Assembly: GCF_963675165.1 (NCBI RefSeq)
Contig: NC_087385.1
Span: 2,728,501 to 2,792,500, forward strand
Reading direction: 5' to 3'
From: Halichondria panicea
Lineage: Eukaryota > Porifera > Demospongiae > Suberitida > Halichondriidae
DNA: 64,000 bases
Shown here: piece by piece, positions 1 to 17,085 of the stretch
Numbering within the stretch: position 1 is the first letter of the stretch
How the letters are laid out: each line of letters begins with the position of its first letter
The notes under the pieces: model-generated
What the model was told of the DNA's origin: nothing
The model's database searches: none
The model's input: the letters and a program-made list of their open reading frames with translations, nothing else
Position numbers and translations under genes: made by a program

Positions 1-159
1 TAGACCTATACATGTACGTCTAGGTGAGGTCTAGATTAGCTATACATTGTGCATTGCTCAAATTTTTTTGTCACTTAGATGTCTTCCCAACAATTAAAGA
101 GATCTACATAATAAATGTTTTATGCTCATAATTTATAATGTCAAAATCACAGAGTCGAG

Positions 160-2972
160 ATGCTGCGTTCTCTCTGTGCCAGCTGTCCAACGTATTTATG
201 GGAACCTGATTTTCCCGTTGATGTCTTGGAGACTAGCCTGAAGCAGTATTGTGACCTACCAAGGAGGGGAAAACCCGAGAGTAAACAAGAGTGGACCCCT
301 CTTGCTGCCATTCTCTGTCACCACAGTACGTGGTCTATAATAGTCTAGTAATTATCACTGGCTCATGCTGCTGAAAACGGAACATACAGTCTATATAATC
401 TTTTTTTTTGCAGAGGGTGACAGTACAGGTGGTAAAAATGCTCTTAAAGTGGTGGCACTAGGAACAGGGTCAAAATGCATTGGACAAAGCAAAATGAGTG
501 AAGAAGGTGCTTGTCATGCATTCATAACAAAACTGTCCGCATCATTTACATCCACACACATGGATTTCAGAAATTCATACATGTACAAATGTATTTTTTG
601 CACCATAGATAGATAAGCGTTATCTATGTATAGTACCATGCACTCTATCCTGATAGCACCAGTTCTTCCTTATACAGAGGCAGCCTTTGTATTTTTTTGT
701 ACATCAATCTAGACACAATGCAGGCATACACCTTTCTATATAGTTCATGTGTCATTTTGAGTGCTCAGAGTATGCCGTTCATGCTCCTTAGGATGGGTTC
801 TTAATGACAGTCATGCTGAAATCGTTGCCCGAAGAGCTTTTGTCAGGTAAATTTTCAGTACATATATAGTGTGCAAATTAAGCATGCAAGTGTGCAACCT
901 TAAACAATTGTAACATTGTTGTAACATATACTATTGTATTATGTATTGTCTTTTGTCTGGGAATCGCATCTAATTGTGGTCAATACCAAGACTACTCTTG
1001 TCAATACTTATACTTCAATTCACTCTACGTACGCTCGTTATATATGCTCGTTATCTCTTTTTCCTATTGAAGCCACTGAGACAGATGGTTTCTCTGTCAC
1101 ATTCCCATTACAATTCTTTGTGTCAATGCGCACAGATACCTGCTGTATCAGTTGAGGGAAGCGATTATAGGAAAAGACTCCATCTTTGAGCCATTTAAAA
1201 ATAACACGTACAGGCTGAAAGAAGGTCTGACGTATCATTTTTTCACAAGCCAGATTCCATGTGAGTGTTCTTGTAGTACTTAACTGGTTACAGCCATATA
1301 TACGATTCTATCTTATAGGTGGCGATGCTTGTATTTTCCCTCAAGAAATACAACATAGCCTGAAAAAAAGAAAACGAAAATCTTCAATTGAACACGGATC
1401 ACATCCTATTGACAATCATCCCGAGATAATTGATAGTTCAGAATCTGAACCCAGTACTAAAAAATTGGACTTGGAACCATCTACAATCATGGACCAACAA
1501 TCTGACCTTAAACCTGATCACGCCTCACATGCTACCCTTCAGTCTACTACTGTTGACCTTTCGTGTTACAAACCTCCCTATCTTGATAGTAACCTCAGCA
1601 CCCAGGAGAATATCGAGTACAAAGAGAAAGCAGATTCAGCGTGCCAGAACTTTCCCGAGAGGATGTGTATTGTTAAAACACATTGTATTGAAAGGCATTG
1701 TATTGACAGGTGTACAACTGAAACTACAATGACAATTGACCTCCCACATAAGGCACTTGACACATCACTGAATGTCACACCTGTGGGCATTGTGTATGAT
1801 GATATTCATAGAACTGGAGCAAAATGTGTAAAGAGTGGGCCACAAGACAAGAAACTACCTGGATTAGGTTACCACCAAAGTGGACTGCTACGTACGAAAC
1901 CTGGACGGGGTGATCCAACCCTTTCCATGTCATGCAGTGACAAGATGATGCGATGGAACGTGTTGGGGGTGCAGGGAGCAGCCCTCTCTCATTTCCTTGC
2001 CCATCCAATCTATTTTGCGAGTGTGGTTGTTTGCGGAGAACGGCTTAATTTTGAAGCACTACACAGAGCATTGTGTGGGAGGTTAGCACAATTTGAAGTA
2101 GACAAGAGCGTAAGGGAACATGGATTCCATGTGCATTGTCCAAGATTATTTCATTGTGAGACTATTCCCAGCTGTGTAAAACTGAGGAAAGTCTATACTG
2201 AAGTGACATCAACAGCGGAGCGAAAACTATCCCCATTAGGTGAGAATTTTTAATACGCACAAACCCCTGATGTACAACTCGACATCGTACTAATTATATA
2301 TAGTAGGACATGCTTGATTCTACAAATCGGGTGAATGAAAAGCATTAGAATGAACCCTGTAAGTGTTCATCTCTCTTCTCTGTTGTCCAGCCATCTCTTG
2401 GAGCGTGGAACCTGTTACGCTTGAGGTTGTTGTCCAGGGCCTAAGGCAAGGGGTTAATGCAAGGAAAACAGCTGGAAAAAGTGCGAGGTGGGAATTAATT
2501 ATGTTTTATGCCCACGTTATCATCTCTTGTATAGCGTGACAATCAGTAAACATAATCTCTTCAATGAAATTATGGACCTGTTGTTGTCACTCCCAAAAGA
2601 TATGCGTCCACTAACTTTAAGGTGAGCTACACATGAAAATGATATCAACGGGTTTCGAATGCGAGGTTAATCGATACGTACTGCAAGCCTGATTGCGTTT
2701 CTAACCATATGCTCACTCTTTGAGTTGCAAAATTTGCAATTCGCATTCGAAACCCAATACATACGTACTGAATGTTTGTACCAACTTTAAACAACAGGGA
2801 GGAATATAAGGACTACCGCTCGCTAAAAATAGCCGCAACTAGCTATTGGAAAAGTCGAAGCTCATTTCTAAAGCAGTTTCCCGACTGGCTCGTTACTGAT
2901 GGCAAGTATGAACTGTTTTCCCATGATATGGATAAACCATCTTCAAGATCACTGAGAACAAATTGTATATAA
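160..2972 (+). CDS. ADAT1: tRNA-specific adenosine deaminase 1 (ADAT1), 8 exons, 572 aa
   Basis: Adenosine deaminase of the ADAR/ADAT family; ADAT1 converts A37 to inosine in eukaryotic tRNA-Ala (family knowledge). Exons: 160-325, 414-506, 792-846, 1136-1260, 1319-2239, 2391-2487, 2535-2621, 2798-2972; phases are consistent and all introns are GT-AG. The deaminase core is visible: [12 protein letters not shown] (about 72-83), NDSHAE with Zn ligand H94 and catalytic E96, IPCGDACIF with C147, and SMSCSDK with C352. The match to ADAT1 covers the N-terminal GKP..EWT..AA block and a C-terminal tail ending in FPDWLV. About 170 polar, low-complexity residues separate the second and third Zn ligands, making the protein longer than human ADAT1 (about 500 aa). 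The 160 start sits upstream of the conserved block, but the first 20 residues are not conserved, so the exact start is uncertain. The last intron carries an inverted-repeat element (2650-2755). Confidence 0.93.
2650..2755. repeat. Short inverted-repeat element (GGGTTTCGAATGCGAGG family), copy 1
   Basis: About 106 bp inside the last ADAT1 intron. It begins GGGTTTCGAATGCGAGG and ends with the inverse (TCGCATTCGAAACCC), so it can fold into a hairpin. A related copy lies at 46616-46738, sharing the blocks GAATGCGAGGTTAAT, ACAAGCCTG-like and GCTCACTCTTTG. This is a MITE-like non-autonomous element; its superfamily is undetermined. Confidence 0.7.
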
Positions 2973-3086
2973 TTTTCCCCACGTTCATAATAATTATAAG
3001 AATGCACTGTTTAATTTTGTATTGTGTAAAAATTGCTGGCAAAGCTGTTTGTTAACCACATCCTGAAATGGGCATGCACACTTGGG

Positions 3087-3094
3087 TATAAAAA
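3087..3094 (+). promoter_or_regulatory. TATA box of the secreted PKD-like gene
   Basis: TATAAAAA lies 83 bp upstream of the ATG at 3170 and follows the ADAT1 stop (2972) by 115 bp. Transcription would start near 3117-3120, giving a 5' leader of about 50 nt. Among the genes here this is the clearest TATA, which suits a strongly or cell-type-specifically expressed secreted product (inference). Confidence 0.6.
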
Positions 3095-3169
3095 GCCTTG
3101 CTCTAGGCTAGTATCTATCTCCTCAATTTTTTCAAGCAAGAATAGACAGACCACAAGAAGAAATTCAAG

Positions 3170-3988
3170 ATGAAGACTCTGCTATTGTTGGTTGCATTGG
3201 TGATCGGGTTGTGTTCAGCGGACCAATGTGTGGACATCCCATCTGACATGAATCATCAACAAGTTCAGAGCACTGTAGTGTACGAGGACTTCCTTTACCA
3301 AACATTCAACAGTACGTTCTGCAATGTGTTTCCAATGCACATAGTTGACATTGGTGCATGATGTTGTTTTCCTGTACACGTTGTATAAACTCATTGCTTT
3401 GCAAATTTCCCCAATTTTTATTGCAGGCACCGATCCGGAGTGCAACAAAAACACCCCATGCTGTCCAACCATAGTGGAATACCCAACAGCCAAAGGTTCT
3501 GTTATCCAACCATTCTCAGGCTACAGAGGAAATGCTGCTATCATTGTGGACTGGGGTGCCAGTCCTAGCTCCTGCAATCCATATAGACGTCGCTGCACTC
3601 TTGCCGACACACCTTTTGTGTAAGCCTTATATAGCATGCAGAGCAGCATTTACATACTTGTGTGTGTGTGTGACATTTTTCATGGAGCTTAATAGTAAAA
3701 AAAATATTTACAGGCCAACCATACCTGCACATGTAATAATACAGATGGTATGTCAACTGGGGAGACGGTTCAAGTGATCATGGATACCAGAAGACAATTG
3801 GCCCTTTCCAAGTAGCCCATCAGTATCCTCAGTACTGCAAGCAGTATGGGGTGACAGTGTACTACTGTAACCTCGCAAATGGCGGTAGGTGCTCCCAGAG
3901 GAAGTGCTGTGACAGTATATACAGGGTGATTGATGTGAGCTACGACCCCCAGCAACCTCACCCTGATGTAAAGTATGAGCAGTTCTAA
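3170..3988 (+). CDS. Small secreted Cys-rich protein with a PKD-like motif, 3 exons, 192 aa
   Basis: I do not recognise an orthologue. Exons: 3170-3311, 3427-3619, 3745-3988; donors are GTACGT and GTAAGC, acceptors TTGCAG and ATACAG. Residues 1-17 (MKTLLLLVALVIGLCSA) form a textbook signal peptide, followed by a mature domain rich in Cys (DQC, ECNKNTPCC, SCNPYRRRC, YC, RCSQRKCC). Exon 3 opens with WYVNWGDGS (113-121), the W-x-F/W-G-D-G-S pattern of PKD/Ig-like beta-sandwich domains, and a later HQYPQYC is reminiscent of the PKD H-x-Y strand. No membrane segment follows, so the protein is probably extracellular. An upstream acceptor (near 3714) would shift the frame to an early stop, so the 3745 acceptor was chosen. 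A possible poly(A) signal ATTAAA lies near 4108. Confidence 0.8.
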
Positions 3989-4780
3989 ATGTCTATGTAA
4001 CTGAACTCGACATGTAATATTACTAATTGTTGCTTTTGTGGTAGCCATTAATCGAAACTTTGTATTGTGTTGTGCTTTTGTGGTAGCCATAATTATGAAA
4101 CTTTTGTATATTAAATGATGAACTTACTGTATTTCATGACAGTACCAGCTACATGTAGTAACGGTAGAACTTCAAGAAAGAAACAAAGGATTGTCAAGAT
4201 CACCTAGGTGCCATAATTATATCCAAGTGAATATGTGGCACCTGGGTGAATGTGGTATTAGTATAACTTTTCAAAGCTACGTGACATATGGAGTGTTCGC
4301 AAAAAGCAGGACAGTGCATATCTGTATGGTCAAAGTGGCCAGCGTGCCCACTAAAATATAATTATTGGCTCTAGTTTCCCGTTCCAATACCCAATTATTC
4401 CCAAATGTGTTCTTTAACCTTAAAAGATGAATCGGGATCTGCTGATAGTATATTCTATGAGCTACACCGTGGCAATAGTTTACTGCATATATCTTAATTG
4501 TATGCACAATTTATTGTGAACGTATTTTTTAACAACTTTTTTAGAATCTGAATAAAATGATGTTACAAACAGGGGGCTCGAGTCCCTTACGTTATATCTT
4601 TAGCTGTACAATAAATTAAATTAGGATGACTAGTTTTAAAACGCACTACACAGTTTGTAAATCGATCACTAACACAGAGAATGAGAGGAGACTAGTGCAG
4701 AATAGACAATAAAATTTACTGTACATTGCATCACTCACAGCAACAAAAACAAAACTCTAAAACACACCCACTAGTACTAG
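3989..4780. other. Convergent intergenic region between the PKD-like gene and Gs alpha
   Basis: This 792-bp AT-rich stretch between two convergent stop codons contains no convincing gene. A TTGTGGTAGCCAT word occurs twice near 4036 and 4078. An ATTAAA near 4108 (+) and an AATAAA on the minus strand near 4509-4514 could serve the two flanking genes as poly(A) signals. Confidence 0.6.
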
Positions 4781-10859
<6,079 letters not shown>

Positions 10860-12968
10860 TGTTCAGATTCTAGTGTGTGAATTTTTGTGTAAAGTTGATT
10901 TGACAGTTGGGAAAAACGGTGTAGGTGACAATTCATTGGTATAACTACATGTAACTTACAGATGTGCGTACATGTCTTTAAACTATTAATTTTATGAAAG
11001 TATGATAACCACAGAGGATTGGCATGCAATAAAAGATTCATCAAAAAAGGGTGAAGGCCACGAGAACCCCGCCGTGCAGTTGGTTGTTTAAAGACCAATG
11101 CGAATCACAGTGAGAGATGTAATTTGTGTGATTAGTGGCTAATGGGTGATAAACTGATAGGCACTTACGTTAACACACCTGCTTGCTCCATGCAACAGTA
11201 AACTTTCAGTGTAAATAACTCCATAATTAACAGGAGCAGTGATTGTGTGTTAGGCTCTAGTGTGTAAACAATGATAGTCAATACATCTGCTCAGTTATGG
11301 GATAGTCCTGCACAAGTATTGACAGCTAGTTAACGACTAAAGCAGAATATAAAACAAGCTTCTTTAAGTGTGCAGAGAAACACTGTTGAATTAAAAGCAA
11401 ACAACCGACACACAAAAAATACACAAGTAACTTTCAGATTCACAGCTAAGATATACATCAGTACAGTTGTAAGACAAACTGGGAGATGTAGATGTGTACA
11501 AGGCAGACAATTCCTGTTAGTAACAGATAGTCTTACAAAAGCATCACAACCCAATCACATGCAAAATAAACTATATGCAATAAAAGATCAAAAAGAGCAA
11601 CTATACAGCCTGTAGCTTGGATACAAACTGTATAATTATGGAATAAGTATAACAAGCACTAGTATAGCACTATAATGATATGCCTCTAATTCACATTGAA
11701 AAAACATACACTTGGGTTTGTTGGCGGTATAATTATAGTTTGCAGGTCATTCGGAAGTTTGTGGCAAATATTAAAGTTGCAATGTGTCAATACAAGGAGA
11801 GCTTGGAGGCATTTCCTTTCCATGGTCACACCAGTGAAGTGACATTGCCTACAGCTTCACTTCAGGAAGTAAGCCCACCAGGTTGCACACACCATGCTCA
11901 AAAATGACATACCTGTAGACCACTGTATAGTGCTCGCCCTGCACGTACACAACGCGGAAACCATTGTATTTGCAAAGCTAACTTAAACGTGATACATGCT
12001 CTGTTTAGACGACCCTTTGTCACAACCCAATAGGATGATACATTATCAGCATAAAATTAAAGTTTTCACTGTGAGCAGAGGAAACTAAATATCCAAATAA
12101 TCAGCCACCTTGCCAACCCAGGCATTCCTTGCTTGCTATCAAGTTTCCTTACACTAAGCCCCACTGCTAAATAGCAAGGTTATATTACAATTGTATTTGT
12201 AAGATGATTATACTGAAGCACTGACTGGTATGCAGACATTGATTCCTAGGGCAGGGAAGTGACCACATCACATGCGAGTCAGAGATACATTGTTAAGTAC
12301 TAACCGCTGCTCTACTAGAAGTGTTACCTCTAGCGTAACCATTACCATTACTCCTTGTACATACATAGGCCTTAAGATCAACAATCAGCCCCACACATGC
12401 TTTTGATAGTCACGTTGTTAGTCATGTAGCTAGCATATACGAATAGTAGCATACAGTTTGTAGATTGTACACTGTATTACACTGTAAAAAGTATGAGATG
12501 TCTCTATATATGTACATGTACCTGGCCTTTCAAGAGAAAGAAATAAGGGTCAAACTTGGGAGGAAGTCAGTAACTATGAATGCATGACAGCTTCAGCATC
12601 TTACTCCAAGAAGCTTACACAAGCACAACTCACTAAAATAATCTCTACAGTTCAATAAACGCAATTGAAACTCTGAACATTCACTCCCAGAAAACCTTGG
12701 GCCAACTCACCGTAACTTCCAGGAGAAAACACCAAGCTCCACAGGCGGGTTGGCCTTTTCACTTCACTTTATGTACAACTACACTAATGAGCTAGCTCCA
12801 CGAATAAATGTTCACCCCAGGCAGGCCCTGTCGTCCAGATTCATCTGGAAAAGGAGTTGTTTGGAGGTCATTTGTGATCAATTTGCCACACCTTGTGCAC
12901 GTGAGTTGTGCATACAATCTTATGGGCGTGTCTTGCAAGATTGAAGACATTTATATGGCCATGAGACA
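10860..12968. other. Divergent intergenic region between Gs alpha and the DUF445 gene
   Basis: About 2.1 kb between two divergent start codons, so both promoters should lie here. The open frames present are short and show no family signature. I see no TATA at a convincing distance from either ATG, and no RNA gene. Confidence 0.6.
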
Positions 12969-15900
12969 ATGATGAGTGAACAGGAAACTGAAGATCAAAG
13001 CTATCCACCACAAGAGTTATGCTCTGGGTAGGTAGATCTCTACTACTTTCAGTCAGCTTGGGTGCTAGATATGATGTAAAATGTCACTATAATGTTAAAA
13101 TGCAGGGACCAGCATAGACAGTAAGAATTTGTAGTTTCATAGCAGCATATACCTTTATTATATAGAGATTTTACTGGATCATCACCTACAATACCTCACT
13201 CGTTTGGACGTCGGCTAAACACGCCGTCCCCAGACCAGCTGGAACAATCCCCCTGTGAGAATACACACTCAGACTTTCCACTCGCGTCAATGAGTCAAAT
13301 AGAAGGTATGTACTGTTTTTTGGGTCTTTGGCCGCTGTATTATGTGCATGTTAAGTGAATTTTTAAGGATGCCATCAACTGATAATTGTGTACCGTAAGA
13401 CCTCAATTTAAGGCAACCCTCAAATATGCGACACTCAGGAGCTTCAGCAATTTTCTGACCTCTAAAAATAGCGTCAGCTGCGTTAACAATTATTTTTTAA
13501 TGTCGCGTTCTAAATAGAGGTAAATGTAGCCACTCCCTAGCCTCGATTGTAGCCCACTGGAAAATCAGTGTTTTTAAGCGGCCTGAAATCGAGGCAAGTA
13601 GACTCTGTAAAGTTACCTCCAATTAGATGCGACCCTCTAAATACGCGACACCAGGACTTCAACATAATTTTTCAACCTCCAAAAGAAGCGACCTCTGGCT
13701 TCGTAATTATTAAAAAGTATTGCTTTAAATCGAGGTCTTACGGTATATCGCTATTTTGCAGTTGAAAAACCTGTGCAAATGAGCCAAATCTGCAGAAAAT
13801 TTGCAATCTAACTATTGCATGTGTTTTGGTAAGGATTGCCAGTACTAGTTTAGGTTTTGCAATTTTATTTTCAACGTTCCCAAAGTTTGATGCTCGCAAT
13901 TTTTTTTAGTAATACGGTATGCACTCGGTATTCGTCATTAGATCTAGTTCTAAGTCCAGCTCTGGTGGCTATGACTACCATTTGTGGAGGAATCCTGTTG
14001 TCATTCTTGAAATGATCGTATAATGTACATTAATACTGTAGTCGTTTATAATCAGAATCACAAATGTATGGTCCATTAACTAATTCATTGTCTTTTGTCA
14101 ATATGCATGGTGTTATAATGTTCCCTACAGTTTCCAATAAATGTAATAAAAGTGCTTACCCCCTTAGGACACAGCAAGGGTGTAGCCCCAGGCTCTACAG
14201 TGGAGATTGGATACTCCCCTTACTCAGACATGTCCAGTAGAAAGAACTCTCTGAGTCAAACCTTTGAGTATGTTACCTATCAGGAGGTGGATGCAGAGCA
14301 GAGGATCCAGTTTGAAGCACTGCTCAAAAGGGTTTGTACATTGTGTACATGTATTCAACCCTCGTCCCCATACCCACTTCTTAATTTGAGCACAAATGAA
14401 CAAAAGGGTGATGTAGATAGAATGATAGATAGTCATGACTGGGTACACGTAGCGTTCTATCAAGTTGTAACCCTTCTCTGCAGGAGAGTAGCTGGAGGCG
14501 TACGTTTGTGCACAAAGGTCTTGTGGTGAATTTGCTGTTTTTGGTGGTGATGATAGTGAGCATCATTCTGGGAGAGGTACTGTTTCCTCTGGAAGGGGTG
14601 ATGGGGGTGGGGATCCCATTCCTCAATGACAGCGATTGCATAAACAGTACTGCAGGTATATACGTATGTCTATGTTGTGTGTATACATAATTATATACGC
14701 ACATGTTCGGTGGAAAACTCAGCTTGTTTTTTCCTGTGCCATTTTCCTATTGTGGGCCATAATTTTTAAATGAGCGGAAGGGAAATGTTCTTCTCAGAGT
14801 GATATATTATACAGATTACTGAAAATCAGTCTTGAGATGAGGAACATTAGCAATAACTTGCATGTATATAATTATAACGTATTCATAAATCGTACATGCA
14901 TGCATGCAGGTTGTGTATCCCTCAGGATTGTTAGGGCCATGGGGGTGTTTGGATTCTTGGGTGAGTTGTACTATAACAACAAAACTATAACACAATTTTC
15001 CAAATTATTGTTTGACTTATCAGCTATAACTTGCATATTAAATGTTAACCTGAATCTATAATTTGTACTCAACAGGTGGAGTAACCAACTGGATTGCTGT
15101 GGAGATGTTGTTCAGAAGTATACCATATGTGATTGGAACGTACGTGTTGTACTTTTTATAGTTGTACAGCAAAAGAGAACTAGAACTTTCCTGTTTAGTA
15201 TGAGCACTTAGATCAATCCCTGGCAATCTTGTAATGATATTATTAGAGTATTAATAATATTATTATTAGAGTTTCGTACATTAGAGCTAATCATGGCTAT
15301 TAGATTAATGTTTTGTTTTAACAGGGGGATCATTGCCAAGGGCTACAAGGAAATAAGACAGACCATTGTCAACGTGGTGGTCAATACACTCTTTGATCCC
15401 ATTGGGATAAGACAGTACTTCTCATCAAAGAAGAAGGGCATGAGACCAATGCTTCACTTAGGTCAGTCTTAAAGATAGCCATGCTGGGTAAAGACGATAA
15501 CAGCTCAAATCTCACGTGTGTACATATATGTAATATACACTAACTTGCGTCGAACAATTTCAAACTTATCGAATAACACCAAGATACAAAATACCTCCCC
15601 AAAATGCCATCTAGATTGAAAACTACACATATACCTAGCTGGCAGTTCTCCCCATTATTATCTCTACAGGCAGGCGTTAAATTGTTCACTGAATTTATGA
15701 CCTTGCAGAGACTCACTTTGCCAGTCTGTTGGACTCTGAAGTGGCCAACAGAATAGTAGAAATGAAAATTGATGCAGCCTTGAAAAGACCTGAAGGTAAT
15801 TATTTTGATGGTACTCTTCTACTTTACAGGGATTCCGCACTCGTGATCCTGGTTTGCATTTATGGAATAATGCAGGCTTTATTTTGTCCATGATGGGAGT

Positions 15901-16740
15901 AGATCTCAGTGAGTTAAAGAAAACACTCAGCAGACACATACGCTCTTTCATCACGGAAATTTCCCCAACTGTAAGTATTAAATGCAATGATAATAACAGT
16001 GAGAATTTCCTTCTAAGTATATTTTTTGCATGGTGATTTGAACATGTGAGTCCAAACCTTACATGCATGCACGGTGATCTGTACAGCCATCTCATCACAT
16101 TAGAAGCACGTTAATACATTATGATTGTACCAGGTGTGCATGAATACTAAGTAGGTTATGGTTAGAGCGTCGTTCAACTTCCTCTTAATTGCTACATGGC
16201 TTCCTCCTTAAACAAGGTTTATTGTTCACAGATTGTAGACAAAATGGAAGTATCTGGATTACAAGATGGAGTAGGGCTGCAGGCAGAGGTAAATATAATA
16301 TTTGAAATCTAGGATGCCTATATGAACACTGCCCAAGTACGCACATGTATAGGGTAACTATCGTGCCCAACTGGGAACAGACCAGGAAAAGGACAATTAT
16401 AATAATAGCTGGGGTTTAGGTACTACTGCATCAGCTGAATCATTGATTTTGTTAGTTGTCACATACAACAATCTCTACGATCAACCTGTAGGTTGAAAAA
16501 ATTCTTGAAGAAAGAGTGTCAGAATTGTCTTCGGTCAAAGTCAATCAGGTTGTTTACTGTAATCACCAAATTGACGATTATTAACCATAATTATCTACTG
16601 TGCAGCTGATTGCAGTGATGATCCGCAAACATCTGAGCTGGTTAATTGTGTGGGGTAACGTGCTAGGAGCTCTTGTAGGACTAGTAGCTGAAGTGATAAC
16701 TGTTTTAGTAGCAAAAAATGCACTGAATGTACCGGCATAG
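12969..16740 (+). CDS. DUF445-family multi-pass membrane protein, 12 exons, 405 aa
   Basis: Exons: 12969-13027, 13166-13305, 14168-14331, 14484-14655, 14910-14960, 15076-15139, 15325-15461, 15709-15795, 15876-15970, 16232-16288, 16492-16548, 16606-16740. A polar N-terminus of about 130 residues precedes a TM helix (LVVNLLFLVVMIVSIILGE). After it comes GGVTNWIAVEMLFRSIP...G.IAKGYKEIRQTI, which matches the TNWIAIKMLFRP...IPK hallmark of bacterial DUF445/YheB-type proteins. The C-terminal helix HLSWLIVWGNVLGALVGL also fits the family. The molecular function of DUF445 is unknown. For exon 9 the acceptor at 15876 was chosen because the upstream one (15835) meets a stop within six codons. The exon 3 donor (AGG/GTTTGT) is weak. 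The gene is convergent with GPATCH1. Confidence 0.82.
13391..13745. repeat. MITE family with TACCGTAAGACCTC ends, copy 1
   Basis: 355 bp in DUF445 intron 2. Left end TACCGTAAGACCTCAATTTA; the right end is its inverse with one mismatch. The interior matches the element at 51290-51615 over long blocks (for example ATTAGATGCGACCCTCTAAA and GACACCAGGACTTCAACATA), so this is one family with two copies in the window. Both carry subrepeats of the AATA.GCGACA type. Confidence 0.8.
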
Positions 16741-17085
16741 CATACATGTACATCATTCATTTCATCCTTGATTCCTTCTCAGTGTTTTGAGTGTTTATGT
16801 TTTTTCTTTTTGCGTTCTTTATGTTCTCTCCTCTCCTGTGTGTTGTGAAGGTGGGGAGGGGCGTTAATTTTGTTGACATAATTGAGTTGACATAATTACA
16901 AAATTACCAAACGAGCTTCCTACCCTCTTTGTAAAAAGACAGCTAAGGTTCCGCCCCCAAAATATACATATAATTGTAGTGTTATATAATTATATATATA
17001 AAACACACAGGACAACGTACCTGTCTATACAAATTGTGATATTTATATTAAAAATCCACATACTGTAGGTTTTGCCGATTTGTGC
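16741..17085. other. Convergent intergenic spacer, DUF445 gene / GPATCH1
   Basis: 345 bp between two convergent stop codons. It contains TA-rich runs near 16984-17000 and no gene-like frame. Termination and polyadenylation signals of both genes must lie here or overlap. Confidence 0.55.

Noticed and set aside
3714-3744. Upstream acceptor for the third exon of the PKD-like gene
   Set aside because: It leads to a premature stop and loses WYVNWGDGS; the 3745 acceptor keeps frame and motif.
15835-15875. Earlier acceptor for DUF445 exon 9
   Set aside because: Reading from it gives a stop after a few codons; the acceptor at 15876 restores frame and hydrophobic pattern.
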